Assembly (NCBI RefSeq): GCF_001039355.2 | Contig: NW_019774714.1 | Location: 1 to 64,000, forward strand | Source: Lingula anatina | Lineage: Eukaryota > Brachiopoda > Lingulata > Lingulida > Lingulidae | Length of the DNA stretch: 64,000 nucleotides | Direction of reading: 5' to 3' | In this document: positions 31,431-43,695 of the stretch, one piece after another | How positions within the stretch are numbered: the stretch's first letter is position 1 | Layout of the letters: each line of letters opens with the position of its first letter | Translations under genes and position numbers: made by a program | The notes under the pieces: model-generated | What the model saw: only the letters and a program-made list of their open reading frames with translations | What the model was told of the DNA's origin: nothing | The model's database searches: none

Positions 31431-33249
31431 CACACAAGACATGCGTGTGCGCGCAAACACAAAAGTCAACATAATCTAACGGTGACATAGATAACCTAGA
31501 GACTGCAGAACTAGCTACTGCATGCATAGATTTTTTTCTCTTTTATTTTGAAAACTCAGTTACTGTTTGAAAATTTTAGAAGTGAGTCCACCAAAAAGCT
31601 ATATGTTTAATATGAACATAAATTGTATTCCAATTTTATCTTCAGCCAAACATAAATTGTTTGTCATCTCATTGCGACTATTGCAATAAAAATTAAACAC
31701 CTTAAACGTATGCCCTGTAGCCAGTTAGCCTACTGATTGCCCAGTGGCCACATTTGTATTGCAAAGTAAAGTATTTAAGGACTAAAGCAAAGAAAACTAT
31801 ATATTAGAATATCGGGTGTATCTGTCATATCTCATAAAACTCAGGAACACGCCCTCAAAACCTAACTGTGAAGTTTGCTGGAAAAGATCAAACGAGAGAA
31901 CAGGTAGAACCTAGATTTATAAAGTTATACTCGTTATAATAAAAGTTTATTACTTTTGGCCTTTTAAGGCCCAACAGTCTTTTTCAAAAGATTCCCATAT
32001 AAACCAGAGAGAGGAGATAACATTATGTAATGTTAGTAATTGACAGTCATGAGTGAATAAGGAGCGGGGAGTGTTAAGTAGCGGCGATGGGAACCAACTG
32101 GAAAGTAGCTAAATAATATGAAATATTATAACAGAGTTGTATTTACTACCTTGCATAACAGCAAAACATCAAGACAACAACTTCGTCACAATTACATAGC
32201 TCACATAGACCATAGCAGATCAGATCAGATCAATAAGAATCCAGTGGCAATAGGCTAATGCAATCAGTGAAAGTCGTTATCACGTCCTGGCCCTTAGATC
32301 ATATAAAACGGTACTAACGCGCAAATAAATATATTTAGCGGTATATGCCATACGTGTGAAGCCCCCAAGCCGTAATTGTATAACTGTTAAACTACCATAC
32401 ACCGGACGTCAGACATCTTTATTTACACGTGTTTCATGCGTATGCTGAGAATGATAATAAATAATCTTTTGAAAAAACACACTCCTAAAAATGACAGTGG
32501 GCGTTACACCTGTATACAGCAGTAACTTAATCTTCCCGATAATCCCACTTCTCCATGAATGATCAAGGTAAAGCATGCCCCAAACCATTCACAGAAATAC
32601 AGGTACACTCCATACACTTTGAGTTCTGTATGTCTTTGGTGAAAGGCATGTTTAAAATCAGCACCACTATCAAATCTCGAGAAAGGTTTAAAAAAAATTC
32701 TAGTCTCATACAAAAAATTCAAAATTCGAAAATTCTGTGTGTTTGTGTGTGTTTGTGTTTGTAGCATACCGTATGTAGATTAACATAAGATACGATGAGA
32801 TAAGATAAAAATCCATTTAGCCAATATATGTACTAAGATAAAAAAAATATAAACAATATCGGGGATCCATTACCCTGTAAAAGCTACGTTTTGTTAAAAA
32901 TATCTTTTATAAGTAATACTTCAAATTTGTTTTAAAAGGGACACTGATCTTCCCTTGAATAAACGAGGATAGGCAAGGAATGAATAACTAACCATTAAAA
33001 AAGTAGGTGAAAAATGTAGACGCTTTGTCGTTATGCGTCGGCGTCATCTTGTTTAACCCGCAAGACAATATTGTGTTATGCAATGAACAGCAATTAAACG
33101 CAAGTTACCGCAGTCGTCATTAAATGTTTTGCCCACTGCTGATGAATAAAATACTGTTGTTCGGATTCCACACAATATCTATGGTGAATATTCCCAAACA
33201 AACGTTTGTTCGTCGATTGGACTCTCTCTGCAGTGCACCCCCACCGCCA

Positions 33250-33352
33250 CACACACACACACACACACGCATACGCACATACACACATACACACACCAAA
33301 CATACACACACGTGCACACATACACACACGCACACATACACACACACATTCG
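33250..33352. repeat. (CA)n-rich imperfect microsatellite
   Basis: Interrupted CACA/TACA tract of about 100 bp. Frames across it are low-complexity. Confidence 0.9.
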
Positions 33353-34656
33353 CTTACAACTCCCCAGGAGTACCTATTTATTCTTCTTCACATCACAATA
33401 ATCAGTGACATGTAATTTTTAAGTTCCTTAATTTCTGATTGCATTGTATGAGTTTGTTGAGGGAAGAATACATCTGTTCTAATGCTGATCCAGTGGATGA
33501 GAGTCCTCATTAATTGTACAGCGTCCATTCTAATCCTTTGATGTCCCTTTCAGGTAAAAGGATATGACATGTACCTGTCCGTCTGAAATCGTGTACCAAG
33601 CATTAAAAACATATCTATGTGATTGTTAACTAATTGTTCGGAGACCAGCCTGTGTCATTCTCGCTCTAAGGTAAATGTAATAAAAACGTTATAAAAAGCA
33701 AACTCGCAATATGTTACATTCCTGTTGAAAGCAACGGTTATCGGAAATAAGTCGTACCGTTATGTTTTATTGTTATTGGCACGCCATACATTTTAATGAG
33801 TCCATGCTATGTCGTGGCATTTTTAAGTCTGAATCGTGGGAGCAGTGCAGAGTTCCGGTTCACTGAAGAACTGGAATCAAACATTTAATTTGCCTCAGTT
33901 GAGCTTACTTACAATCTTAGTTAGCGTTTAGCAAAGAATCTTACATGTCGTTGCCCTCAAATTTTCAGTCCTAATGCTTAGCACGAAATTTCTTGACGCT
34001 GTTTTACACACACAGTGGTCAAATGCATTTCCATGTAACTGGGACCAGTCATTCATGCAACGCCCTCAGACCATTTCACAGAGTCGAATTTACCTACAGT
34101 ACACGAATCTACATTACGTGCGGCTATTCAGTTTTAGCAGTCTTTGCCATGCACAAGACCTATATACATATTGTGGAAAGTGCCGTTTTATGTGCAATTG
34201 CACGTGGCATCCACTGACAAAAAAAATGGATGAGCGCGCAAATTTGGGGATAAAATGTTGTCGTTCTATTACACTCATTCTTTTTTCAATAATGTATCCT
34301 CTATTAAAAATTGATGTTGATCAATGTGAAAAACTTAAAATCGATAATCTGAAGGTAATGGCACCTGGTAACAATGGGAGACCAAATCTCCACACTCCGC
34401 CCACCTCGTGGTGTTTTGTAACCATCCTTGGGCGAAGGATCATTGTAAAGCATTCCATTGCTTTCCTCATATAGATATTTAGTGGAGAAACATATGTAAC
34501 ACACGGTACATACACCGCCAATGCGACAAAACATTACGACCTACAGTGTTTAACAACGCTGCAAGTGATGTCTAGCACAGCTACTAGATGTAGTAAATAA
34601 ACCTTGAGGTCTGGCCCCCTTTATAGTAGTTATTCAGAAAGGAAATAGTCACTATA

Positions 34657-34824
34657 CAGGCCCGTAGCCAGCAATTTCAAAAAGGGGGTTCTTTTTCTGA
34701 AAAAGTGGACCTTTTCCCATAAAAACTTCATGTACCTAGGTCAAATTTTACCCAGAGTGGACCTTTTCCCAGCAAAAGGGGCGGTTCTTTCGAACCCCCC
34801 GAATCCCCCCTGGCTACGGGCCTG
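34657..34824. mobile_element. MITE with CAGGCCCGTAGCCAG ends and ACTATA target duplication
   Basis: Exact 15-bp terminal inverted repeats at 34657-34671 and 34810-34824, flanked on both sides by ACTATA (34651-34656 and 34825-34830). 168 bp. The second GST block begins inside the right end of this same element (43696-43723). Confidence 0.85.
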
Positions 34825-35039
34825 ACTATAATATATTAGCCTTATCGCATAATTAATTTTTAATTTCCCATGAGAAAACATCCCGGTGACTCCCTTCGCC
34901 ACATAAGTTTTCATGTAATTATTAAACAGAGCAAAAAATGTCCCTATTTCTGTAGAATTATAAATTTAGAATTCGCTAAATTGATAAGTTATTCCAACCT
35001 GTGCCATACAAGATGAAAATCGAAATAAAATCAGATTTC

Positions 35040-35430
35040 GAAGATGTTACATTCATTCTTTGCTGACCTATGGCAGCGAGTGCTGGAATATTTCCAACAC
35101 ATTGGCAGAAAGATCGCAGGCTGTAAAAGCGTGGTTCATGAGAAGGATGCTTAGAATGTCGTAGAGAGAACATATCAGCAACAAAGGATTCCTAGAAAGA
35201 GGTGGAAGCAAAAGAAGTCTGCTTAGAACAATAAGAAAGAGTCAGTAAGAGTTTTTCGGACATGTGATGAGGAAAGGGGGATTGGAGTGATTAGCGCTCA
35301 AAGGGAAAATCAAAGGGGAAAAGTAGAAGAAGACGATATATTGGCTTTGTCAAGAGTTTAGGATTATGGTTGGTGTGTCCGGTGAAATAATTCTGAGTTC
35401 ATCTGAAGAAAGGGAGTTGTAGTCAATGAT
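35040..35430 (+). pseudogene. Decayed non-LTR reverse-transcriptase C-terminus
   Basis: In broken frames it reads TYGSECWNISNTLAERSQ, AWFMRRMLRMS, SLLRTIRKSQ, EFFGHVMRKG and ALKGKIKGK, the usual order of motifs after the catalytic domain in many non-LTR retrotransposons. Several stops and shifts; not functional. Duplicated at 43928-44318. Confidence 0.7.
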
Positions 35431-36228
35431 AGTCAACATCCTTCAACGACAAGACACTTAGAGAGGTTTGTTAGTTTAAGCCTAGTTTTACAATAAAATA
35501 TACATCTACCAGTAGTGAGATGTTGGAAATAAACAATCCCCACTTTCACTGCACCATGTGACATTTATATCTGCCATGGCCGTACCAGGACGAAAGTGCA
35601 GGAATTACAAGTAATCGACCACAATTGAAAAGAGTAGTAAGTTCAAATCAAACGCCACACAGTGAGTATTTTTGCATTATATAGAAAAAAAATTAAATTT
35701 CCACGGCATTTCATCATTTTCCATTATTAAATCCCTAAGGATGTACCCTATTTAAAGCTGTTGAGAAAATGCGATACAATCTTGCTTTAATGATTGAATA
35801 TTCTAACTGCTATAATGATTCTAACTTGCTTTAATGATTGAATATTCTAACAAAATATTACACCTGTGATTTAAAAATAAAAGGCCAAACTGGGACAAAA
35901 TGCGTCATCTAATCATAGAAGTAGAGAAAATCTAATCAACTATACGTGTATATACATAATTTCATGTTAATGCCCTATCCAGTGATCAGAATATTTGTGA
36001 AACTTTTTTCCCCGTTTTGATTCCTAAATAATTATGCCTCTTGATCAAGTCCGATTAATTGTAGGCCAATCCAAAACTAATCTGATATTAAAAATGAAAT
36101 TTAAAAAAAAAAGAAATAGTTTTGTCGTAACATTTTAGTAAATGCGCGATGATACCCACTTAATCATCCGTGGCTGTTCCTATCCCCACCCCCGAGGATT
36201 GAGGACTACCGGAGTGAGTGTTTTGGCT

Positions 36229-36232
<4 letters not shown>

Positions 36233-36260
<28 letters not shown>
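36233..36260. repeat. (ATT)n microsatellite
   Basis: Nine ATT units, longer in the second block (45104-45152). Confidence 0.9.
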
Positions 36261-36262
<2 letters not shown>

Positions 36263-36772
36263 AAGGTCTTACCATGTAAAACTAAAATAAAAACTAAAAA
36301 CTGCGACATAGACATTTTCCATTATCTTTAACTTCCTCATCTCCATTTTTTGGATGACCTGATTCAGTTTGTTCGACCTGTGGCGCGCGCAGATTTATGG
36401 AAGGTTTTGGGGTCAGGGTGTTGTGTATGAGACAATCATTCATTTAGGCAGATGACTTCGATCCACCTTGATTGGTTAGTAATCGGGAGTCGTAAATCGT
36501 CATAAGATGAATTAACTGAGTACTTACACAAAAACACACAAAACGACCTTAGACTGCCATACTAGCCTACCACAACACAAAAATCCATATGAAATCGGTT
36601 AAAGCATTCAAAACCATCTAACCCTATAAATGACAATAATCACTGCTGTATTGTACATTGTATCTAATATTACGACACTAGAGTACTTACCAATCAAGGT
36701 CACATGTATGCCAGATACGAGGGTCCCACTGGGTATTTTCGTTGCACGTGAAACCACTTCTTATTTCCAGAG

Positions 36773-37297
36773 ATGCGTGAAACGTTCATATTATTTATCT
36801 TGATATGTCCTGGGTACATGACTTTAAACTGCATCCTCTGGGGCAACACCAGCAAGATGGTAGGGGATGTGAGGTGTCCTCCTTTGTGCCTTCAGAACCT
36901 CCGGGTACCCCTTGGGCAAGGGTTACTACCCGTTAGCCCCCCATCCTGGGTTACTGGCCCCTCTCTGGGTTACGATCTGCCACAACCTGGGTGGCAGTAG
37001 ACGCCAGCAGCAGTCTTGCAGCATACCGCAGCTCTGGTGCTAGCATCACGTGGCATGGCGGAGGATATCTTCGCACAGAAGACAACGGCAAGGCACAATG
37101 CCCCGGTGGGGTAACGGCGGTGTCACAGTCTACCGTGAATGTCAGAGTTGGAGATCGGCAGGGCAGCCTCACTGTAAAAAAAAAAAACGCCAACCAGTAT
37201 TATGACAAGTAGTATTCGAAGGAAACTGTGCGTCAGACTGGCCCCACCCTCTGTTGAGGATAAAATAAATTCGGATGATGATGATGATGATGATGTG
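36773..37297 (+). mobile_element. Probable retroelement 3' fragment ending in (GAT)n
   Basis: A GC-richer segment with short frames broken by stops, ending GAGGATAAAATAAATTCG followed by a GAT microsatellite tail, a pattern seen at 3' ends of non-LTR elements. Its counterpart is 45636-46171. No diagnostic protein motif, so family unassigned. Confidence 0.4.
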
Positions 37298-37585
37298 ATA
37301 AATGAATATATAACCCCAATTCCATGACTCGTGAATTCGTGATGTAACTCGAATTCCCTACATTTTCAACGGGATATGAATAAAGTTTATTTTCTGTGAT
37401 CTGTGATTTGATTATTTTATTTTCCGTGATCTGTAATCTCTACCCCCCACCCCCAATGGGACCCTCAGATTACCTTACACTACAGCAGCGGTCGCGTATT
37501 CACGTTGCTCAAATCAAAACACGCACAGTTCCGGCAAATAAGCTCGTGCTCGCAGGATAAAATTGCAGACCCTGAGAATTTGAAA

Positions 37586-37622
37586 ATGCCAGTTTTGAAT
37601 GAAACCAGGCATCTTGTTAAAG
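37586..37622 (+). CDS. GST omega copy 1, exon 1 (12 codons)
   Basis: ATG at 37586 starts [12 protein letters not shown], followed by donor G|GTAGGT. The single G left over joins CA of exon 2 to give Ala, leading into SDFPPPTPG. The phase fits exactly and puts the catalytic cysteine at position 32, as in vertebrate GSTO1. It was chosen because exon 2 has no in-frame ATG after its acceptor. Confidence 0.75.
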
Positions 37623-38285
37623 GTAGGTGTATTCTACGTGAGCTGTAGGTGCTCCTAATACACATACACCGTTACATGTACAGGGTACATGTATTGTACC
37701 CAGTATATTGATTATTGTGCATGTCATGCCAAAATTGTAGAGTGATTAATTGAAAAACAGCAAATTTTGAGTTCGTTCAGCACAGTTTATTTTCATAACA
37801 TACCAAAATAATGTAAAAGAAATAACCATAGTGGGGTACGTAGTAAAAGACTTTAGGGGGGCGGCATGAGAATGATTTTAATGTTGACTGTTGCGTTTGC
37901 CAAACAAGAGGTCGCTCTCCACAGGGAAAACAAAAACTGAGGCAAAGTCATTAAACCTTCTCACTTCTAAGCCGACTGCCTCCCAGAATTGTGTTTTGAA
38001 CTTCAAGTAATTATTTTGGCCTCACTAATGAGTATAATTTCATTTTTATTTGGAGGGAGCAGGCGTTGGACCTGTCTTTACCAGCACATTCTTTAGTATA
38101 ATATACATGTATATAGTCAGCTGTGGTAACTGTATGAAGAAAATGCTGAGTCATGACTAAATAGACACTCTTTCACTTGTCATTTTCAGATCACTAAGCA
38201 ACAGATATGATAGATACAGATTATCAAGGAGGGTTCAAATTCATGTTTATTGCCATTATAATTATTATTATTATTATTAGCATTT

Positions 38286-38337
<52 letters not shown>

Positions 38338-41300
38338 TAAAGAACCCATTTGTCCATTATTTGAAACAGATTTCATTTGCAGATCCAGTGATAGCCATTC
38401 TGAGAGCTTATACTGAAATTTCCATCTTTATTCATTGCAGTAATATATATCCTAGATTTATAAGTGACAGCTCATGCAGGGGATGGCTTATATGTCAGCT
38501 TAATGAAGAAGCAGTATAATTAAATTATTGATATCTATATAGGTTTGGTTTTCAGCTAGGGCAGTTGAAATAGTTTTAATATATTGAGGTTTAGGACCTT
38601 AGAAACTACTGGTACTGGTATCATTAAACATTAAAAAATATATTATATGCATTATGATTATTTTTGTTGTTTTTTTCTTTATTTCATGTCATAAATAATC
38701 AAGGTATCAACTTAATGCTAAAGAGTATAATTTCAGCATCAGACTTCCCTCCACCAACACCGGGGCGATTGAGGCTGTACAGCATGCGATTCTGCCCCTT
38801 TGCTGAGAGAACAATATTGGTGCTGGCCCATAAAAATATACCGTAAGTTCACCAGTGGTTAATTTAATTAAACTTGATTTTATTTTTAATTTAACAGTGC
38901 TTGCCTCAGTTGTTTAGAGTTGTGATAATCCCTCCTTCAAACAGCAGTCAAACAGTGCTATTTGCACTCCACTATTTGATCTTTGTCTCACCAGACACCT
39001 TCAGCTGGGAAGTACCCCTGGTAGGATAGAGGGAGGGGAGGGTGGTACCCGCTACCAGGGCGACTGAAAGATTTTTTACGGTTATTCACAGATATGTCTC
39101 TAGATAGATAGATGGTCATTTTGGTTCTAAGTCAAAAATGACCATCTATCTATCTAGAGACATATCTGTGAATATCTGTAAAAAAATCTTATCAGTTGCC
39201 CTGGTAGAGGGTAGGAGGGCAGTGGGGGTGAGACTGAGTGCATGTACACGCAAGGTATAGAGGCTTTAATTAACACCTGTAACCTCTTTCCCTGATGGTC
39301 CATTGTGAGCCTCTGCAGTATATTGGTATCTGAATAGCTGTGACATTGACTGTTGTCACCTGTGACCCAGCCTAGCTAGCAGGGACATGGGTCATAAATT
39401 GATCCTCTTTTAATATGAATCTCCTCACATTGTGCTGAGTCATTTCTGGCGCAGGATCTGCGACATCTGCGGGGGCCCAGGTCTTTAAAAGCTTGTTTGT
39501 AGAAACTTATCGTTACTTTGGTATGTGATTTGGTTCAGGTGATTGCACGTAACAAGAGCCCCCCCCCTTCACAGTTGGCAGTTGGGTCAATCCACCTAGA
39601 CCAATTAATATATATGGTATCTATGGCTCTATTCCCATAGATTTTAGATCGATCTATCCCCGCGGGGAGTCTCACTAGATTACTTTCAGATAATCCGACT
39701 TAAATGTCCGTCCCGCCTACTACAAGCTGTAAGGAGATAATTAACTTTCGTGTCCGCCCGGCTGACAGCTATTTAGCGTGAACCCCCAGGGAGTTGGGTC
39801 GATCTAAAGTAGGTCGATCTAATCTATGGAAATGGGGTGTATGGGAGTGGGGTCTGCATGCACAGCTGATGGGTTAGTTTTTTTACTGGGTCATATCAGT
39901 TTTAATCTAAATGGCTTATGTAAATAATTTACATACATTATCCTTGGCCATATCATCCAAGTTTTAGATTTACATTTATTGACAGCATTCACACAAGACC
40001 CAACTGTGATGATAGAAGTATACTTAAACAAAAATTATAGCCTCTTTGTACCCAGTTTCACTACATGGATGCATAAGGAGCCGACTGAAGGGGTAGAGGG
40101 AGCATCATTACTGTGGTGTTAGGGATTAAAAGCTGTTATCTAATCAGAAGATAGTGCTTGGCCTAATTAACAGGCCCAGTGTACACACTGATATATATTG
40201 CATTGCAGATCCTGACCCCTGTCGATCAATGCCCACTTCCAAGCACGTTTTAGACCCCATTCGCACAGGTTTTAGATCGATCTATCCCTGTGGGGAGTCT
40301 CACTAGATTACTGTTAATCGGCCGGCTTAAATGTCTGTCCCGCCTTTTAAAAGCTGTAAGGGGGTAATTAACTTCCGTGCTCAGTCGGCTGACAGCAATT
40401 TAGCGTGAAACCCTAGGGAGTTAGGTCGATCTAGTTGGACCGATCTAAATCTCTGGGAATGCGCTGTAATGGTCCATCATCATCATCATCAGCAGCTGCA
40501 GCGGCATGTGGCCCATCCCCACTGTTATCAAATTTTAATACTAAATATTTAGCCAGTTTGTTGCTTCTTCGCAAAAAAATTAAGGGAAAGCATTAAACAG
40601 CTGACAAAGGGGGAGGAATGTTATTGCAGCTACCAGTACTGCTGGTTAGGATGCTTTTAACCTTCTGACAATAAAATGCTAATATTGTCATCAGCAAAAT
40701 TCAGTGATAGCCGAGAGCCATCTTCTTGCATGCACCATTGTTTATGCCTGAATGACTGACAGAAAAAAAACACATTTTTTCAATGGTGTTCATTATTTTT
40801 TGGGTATAATTGTGGCTCTGTATGTAATTCTAAAATTCTATGGACATATATGGGGGGGGGGGTATTTCAATTTTGAAAATAAGTAACAAGCAACCTTTGT
40901 AATCCTTCATTTGTTTCAGCTATGAAGTAGTCAACATCAATCTGAAAGATAAACCTGACTGGTTCCTGAAAAGAAATCCTCTTGGCCTCGTCCCTGTACT
41001 GGAGCAGGATGACAAGATCGTGTATGAGTCACAAATCTGTAACGACTACCTAGAGGACATCTTTCCACAAAACCCTTTACGATCAAAAGATCCTTATGTA
41101 CGAGCCAGGCAGAACATTGTGACTGCTGGACTTGGTAAGGTAGGTATATACATACTGGTATGCATGTATATATAGTATATACACTGTACATGTATATGTA
41201 GCATACAGGTACATGTACCAGTATATACCAGTATACAAGGGCGAATTGAGGCCGTCTTCTGGGTTTTCCGGAAGACAGTCAGATTTTAAGTTTACATTGA

Positions 41301-42828
41301 CGAGTATCTAATTTTTTTTGTCGAAAGATGGTCAAAAGTGGAGGATGGATCAACAAAAATCATTTGGAAGACTGTCAGAAAATATATCTGGATCGGCCCC
41401 TGGGTATGTGCTGTCAGGGTTAAATACACAATCCTATATATACGTCCCTGCACCTTTCTTCTGTACATCATTATTCCCCCTGCATATCACCCATTCTCCT
41501 GCACCATTACTACTCTAAATTGTTACTCCCCACTAGTCTTGTAAAAATGGAACATACTGTGGTGCATTTAGGTTCAGATATCATACCAACTTGGTTGGTC
41601 TAACTCTGGAGGGGGGGGGGGGGCTTTTCTCTAAGTGCAATCAGCGGAATCAACTTAAATGTCTGACTCGCCTCCTCGAGCAGCTAAATAACTTATTAGT
41701 TAGGGAGATGACCCCACTGCCAGAACAATGTTTACATGGTAGATAAGGATTATATTTGTTATTTTATCTCTGAAGTAGTCAGAATCTTGTATGAATGAGT
41801 TAATAAGGGGCGACAAAATGTTTTTTACATTTCACATAATTTTCAAAATGATTTTGGGTATTGCATACCTTTGAAATCTCTAGGAAAATTAAACATTTGC
41901 CATGTGAATACATGTATCTGACACTCATGGTGTGCATTAAACTTCTACAGTTCATAGGCCATTCTTACAAGCTAGCCAGAGAGCCAACACCAGAGGCGAA
42001 AGAAGAAATGAATACATACCTGGATACATATGAAAATCTACTGGAGAAGCCATTCTTCTCAGGTATTGGGTTGGCCGTATCATGTGATTGCAAAAAAAAT
42101 CATTCCCAACTTTGATAGAAAATTATTTGATAGCTTAAAGAATACCGATTTTTTTAATTCCACGGGATTCAATGAAAGTTCATATGCCATAGCTTTGAGA
42201 ATACCACCCCAGTGTTTGTTGAATCTAGCATTCTTCCTATCACAAGTAAAATGAATGAGTAATAAACCAAATAAAAAACAAGGTGGAAAACATACCACAT
42301 TCTGGTATTGCATGTTGGTGTGTTCAAAATGAATGAAGTTTTTTAACAATCTGAAATTTACAGGAAAGCATTTTGTACATACACTGTCACACAGGCACAT
42401 TTGTTAATTCATTGATGAATTTAAGTTGATAAATTAATTTAATTAATTTGGAGAAACCCAATAAGGGGGCATGTCATGTAAAGTTGTACTAGTAGTACCC
42501 GGAATGTTCAACCATATTAAAAGTACATTGCTTCACTTTAAATTGGTTGCTTTTCCTAATATTTATTTATTTATTTATTTATTTATCAGGAGATGAAGTA
42601 GGTCTACTTGACTTCCACATGTGGCCCTGGGTGGAAAGGATGCTCGCCTACAAGGAATTCACTGGCTACGAAATCAGCCAAGAAAGATTCCCAAAGCTCA
42701 ATGCATGGATAGCGAGAATGTGGGAGGTGCCAGCTGTAAAAGCCACAGCAATTCCAGGGTGGGCCCTCCTTGAGTTTGCAAAATCTTACAAGGAAGGAAC
42801 ACCACGCTATGATGAGATAGAAATTTGA
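37586..42828 (+). CDS. Omega-class glutathione S-transferase, copy 1 (five exons)
   Basis: Exons 37586-37622, 38737-38842, 40920-41139, 41951-42062 and 42590-42828 join in frame to 714 nt, 237 residues, close to the usual length of about 240 for GST omega. The N-terminal thioredoxin-like domain carries [16 protein letters not shown] with the catalytic cysteine at residue 32. It also has Lys59, Val72 ([10 protein letters not shown]) and Glu84-Ser85 (VYES) for glutathione binding. The all-helical C-terminal domain includes [12 protein letters not shown]. Omega enzymes are cytosolic and use cysteine for thioltransferase, dehydroascorbate reductase and methylarsonate reductase activity. Splice sites are consensus in all four introns. 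A candidate poly-A signal AATAAA is at 43015-43020. Confidence 0.93.
38287..38336. repeat. (CA)n microsatellite in GST intron 1
   Basis: About 24 CA units preceded by (ATT)n; counterpart at 47172-47216. Confidence 0.95.
38737..38842 (+). CDS. GST omega copy 1, exon 2 (active-site exon)
   Basis: Acceptor AATTTCAG, donor CC|GTAAGT, 106 nt. Encodes [20 protein letters not shown] with the catalytic Cys, then [14 protein letters not shown]. Confidence 0.93.
39046..39213. mobile_element. Foldback element in GST intron 2
   Basis: Two arms of about 75-80 bp mirror each other around a short loop near 39121-39133. The arms contain CACAGATATGTCTCTAGA and GATAGATGGTCATTTT, and the ends are TACCCGCTACCAGGGC and GCCCTGGTAGAGGGTA. 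168 bp, non-coding. Confidence 0.8.
39629..39836. mobile_element. GATCGATCT-family MITE in GST intron 2, first copy
   Basis: The end CTATTCCCATAGATTTTAGA is mirrored by TCTAATCTATGGAAATGGGG. The internal core (GGGGAGTCTCACTAGATTAC through GGCTGACAGC) is shared by five copies in the window. Confidence 0.8.
40256..40463. mobile_element. GATCGATCT-family MITE in GST intron 2, second copy
   Basis: Same family as 39629-39836 and same orientation; ends CCCATTCGCACAGGTTTTAG and CTAAATCTCTGGGAATG. Confidence 0.8.
40920..41139 (+). CDS. GST omega copy 1, exon 3
   Basis: Acceptor TTTGTTTCAG, donor AAG|GTAGGT, 220 nt. Encodes [35 protein letters not shown] and the start of the helical domain. Confidence 0.93.
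41951..42062 (+). CDS. GST omega copy 1, exon 4
   Basis: Acceptor CTTCTACAG, donor G|GTATTG, 112 nt. Encodes [19 protein letters not shown] and the helix ending EKPFFSG. Confidence 0.92.
42590..42828 (+). CDS. GST omega copy 1, exon 5 with stop
   Basis: The acceptor is TTTATCAG, whose upstream tract is an (ATTT)n microsatellite. 239 nt to TGA. Encodes [17 protein letters not shown] through RYDEIEI. Confidence 0.93.
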
Positions 42829-43014
42829 GAAGACAGTGTTTTTATTTTTATTATAAAGAAATTCAGGAGTGAAACAGTAGCATTTGGGGCCAGTTTAATG
42901 AGAATGGGGACAGTTTAATCAGAAACCACATACGGTAGCTTACAGTATTTAAAGGATTTGGAAGGTTTCTCGTAGATATAGGTACAATTAAATAAGTCAA
43001 AATTGAAACAATTT

Positions 43015-43020
43015 AATAAA
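43015..43020 (+). promoter_or_regulatory. Candidate poly-A signal of GST copy 1
   Basis: AATAAA 187 bp after the stop. At the matching place in copy 2 (about 51990) the sequence is AATTAA. Confidence 0.45.
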
Positions 43021-43694
43021 GGCACCAGTATCACTGTTAAATTAATTCATTAATTTATGTAAGTATCTGAAACTATGAACAATCCAGATATATTTGAATG
43101 TTAGTGTATTTTTTATCTTATGTTTTTTTCCTTAAAAAAATAACGTAAATTGGTCTTAAACACATACAGTTTGTATGGTCTTAATATAATCCATGAAAAT
43201 CTTCATTGTAATAATAAGAGTAATCTTAATTGGTTGTAGGAGCAATTGTATATCTTCATAAGGACACATTCAAATCTCTTAAGAATGTTAGAGGGTCTTT
43301 ACATTATGAAATGTGTATCTTGAGTTGTAGTACATATCTGAACACTGGAATCATTAAGATATAGCCATAGTATATAGTGCATGTACTATATAATAGTACA
43401 CATTATAGTTAAGGCTTCATTTTTTTCTGGAGCCTTTACCCAAGTGTTTTTGTTTTTTTTTAACCAACACAGGTTTACTTTGAATTCTAAAATAAGAAAA
43501 GTAACATGTTCGTGAAATAATTTTCCCAATGACCTTTTTTTACCAACAGGTTTGTGAAATCTGTAAGCTGTTTGTTGCAGAAAGTTTTAATATCTATTTG
43601 TTATATTTTAATAACATATTTATGATTTTTTTTCTTCTACATTGCCAAGAGATCAAGTGCCATTTTGATAACTTTTATCCATATATTATAGAAT

Positions 43695-43695
43695 N
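43695..43695. other. Single N at the junction of the two duplicated blocks
   Basis: Copy 1 ends on the left and copy 2 starts on the right, inside a MITE end. Typical of a contig join rather than a natural junction. Confidence 0.9.

Larger units (their letters stand above)
24976..37585. other. No gene recognised; repeat-rich
   Basis: The upstream exons of the collagen-like gene should lie in or beyond this stretch, but I could not identify any. Visible content is MITE-like and foldback elements, an AT and several CA/CT microsatellites, a dispersed 300-bp repeat, a GC/CpG-rich patch and a decayed reverse-transcriptase fragment. A 166-codon plus-strand frame at 33974-34474 has no recognisable domain and no splice or homology support. 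Confidence 0.55.
34810..43694. repeat. 8.9-kb duplicated block, copy 1
   Basis: Aligns along its whole length with 43696-52668, with scattered substitutions, small indels and microsatellite length changes. Contains GST gene copy 1. It ends at the single N at 43695, exactly where copy 2 starts. Confidence 0.95.

Noticed and set aside
31193-31490. Frames rich in Ser-Leu and Thr-His
   Set aside because: Translations of CT and CA microsatellites.
33974-34474. 166-codon plus-strand frame
   Set aside because: Longest simple frame outside repeats, but no domain, no low-complexity bias, no splice context and unlikely amino-acid pattern. Probably chance in AT-rich DNA.
36773-37212. Two adjacent frames of 75 and 73 codons as a host gene
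   Set aside because: They overlap a GC-richer repeat-like segment ending in a GAT tail, are broken by stops and have no domain or splice structure.
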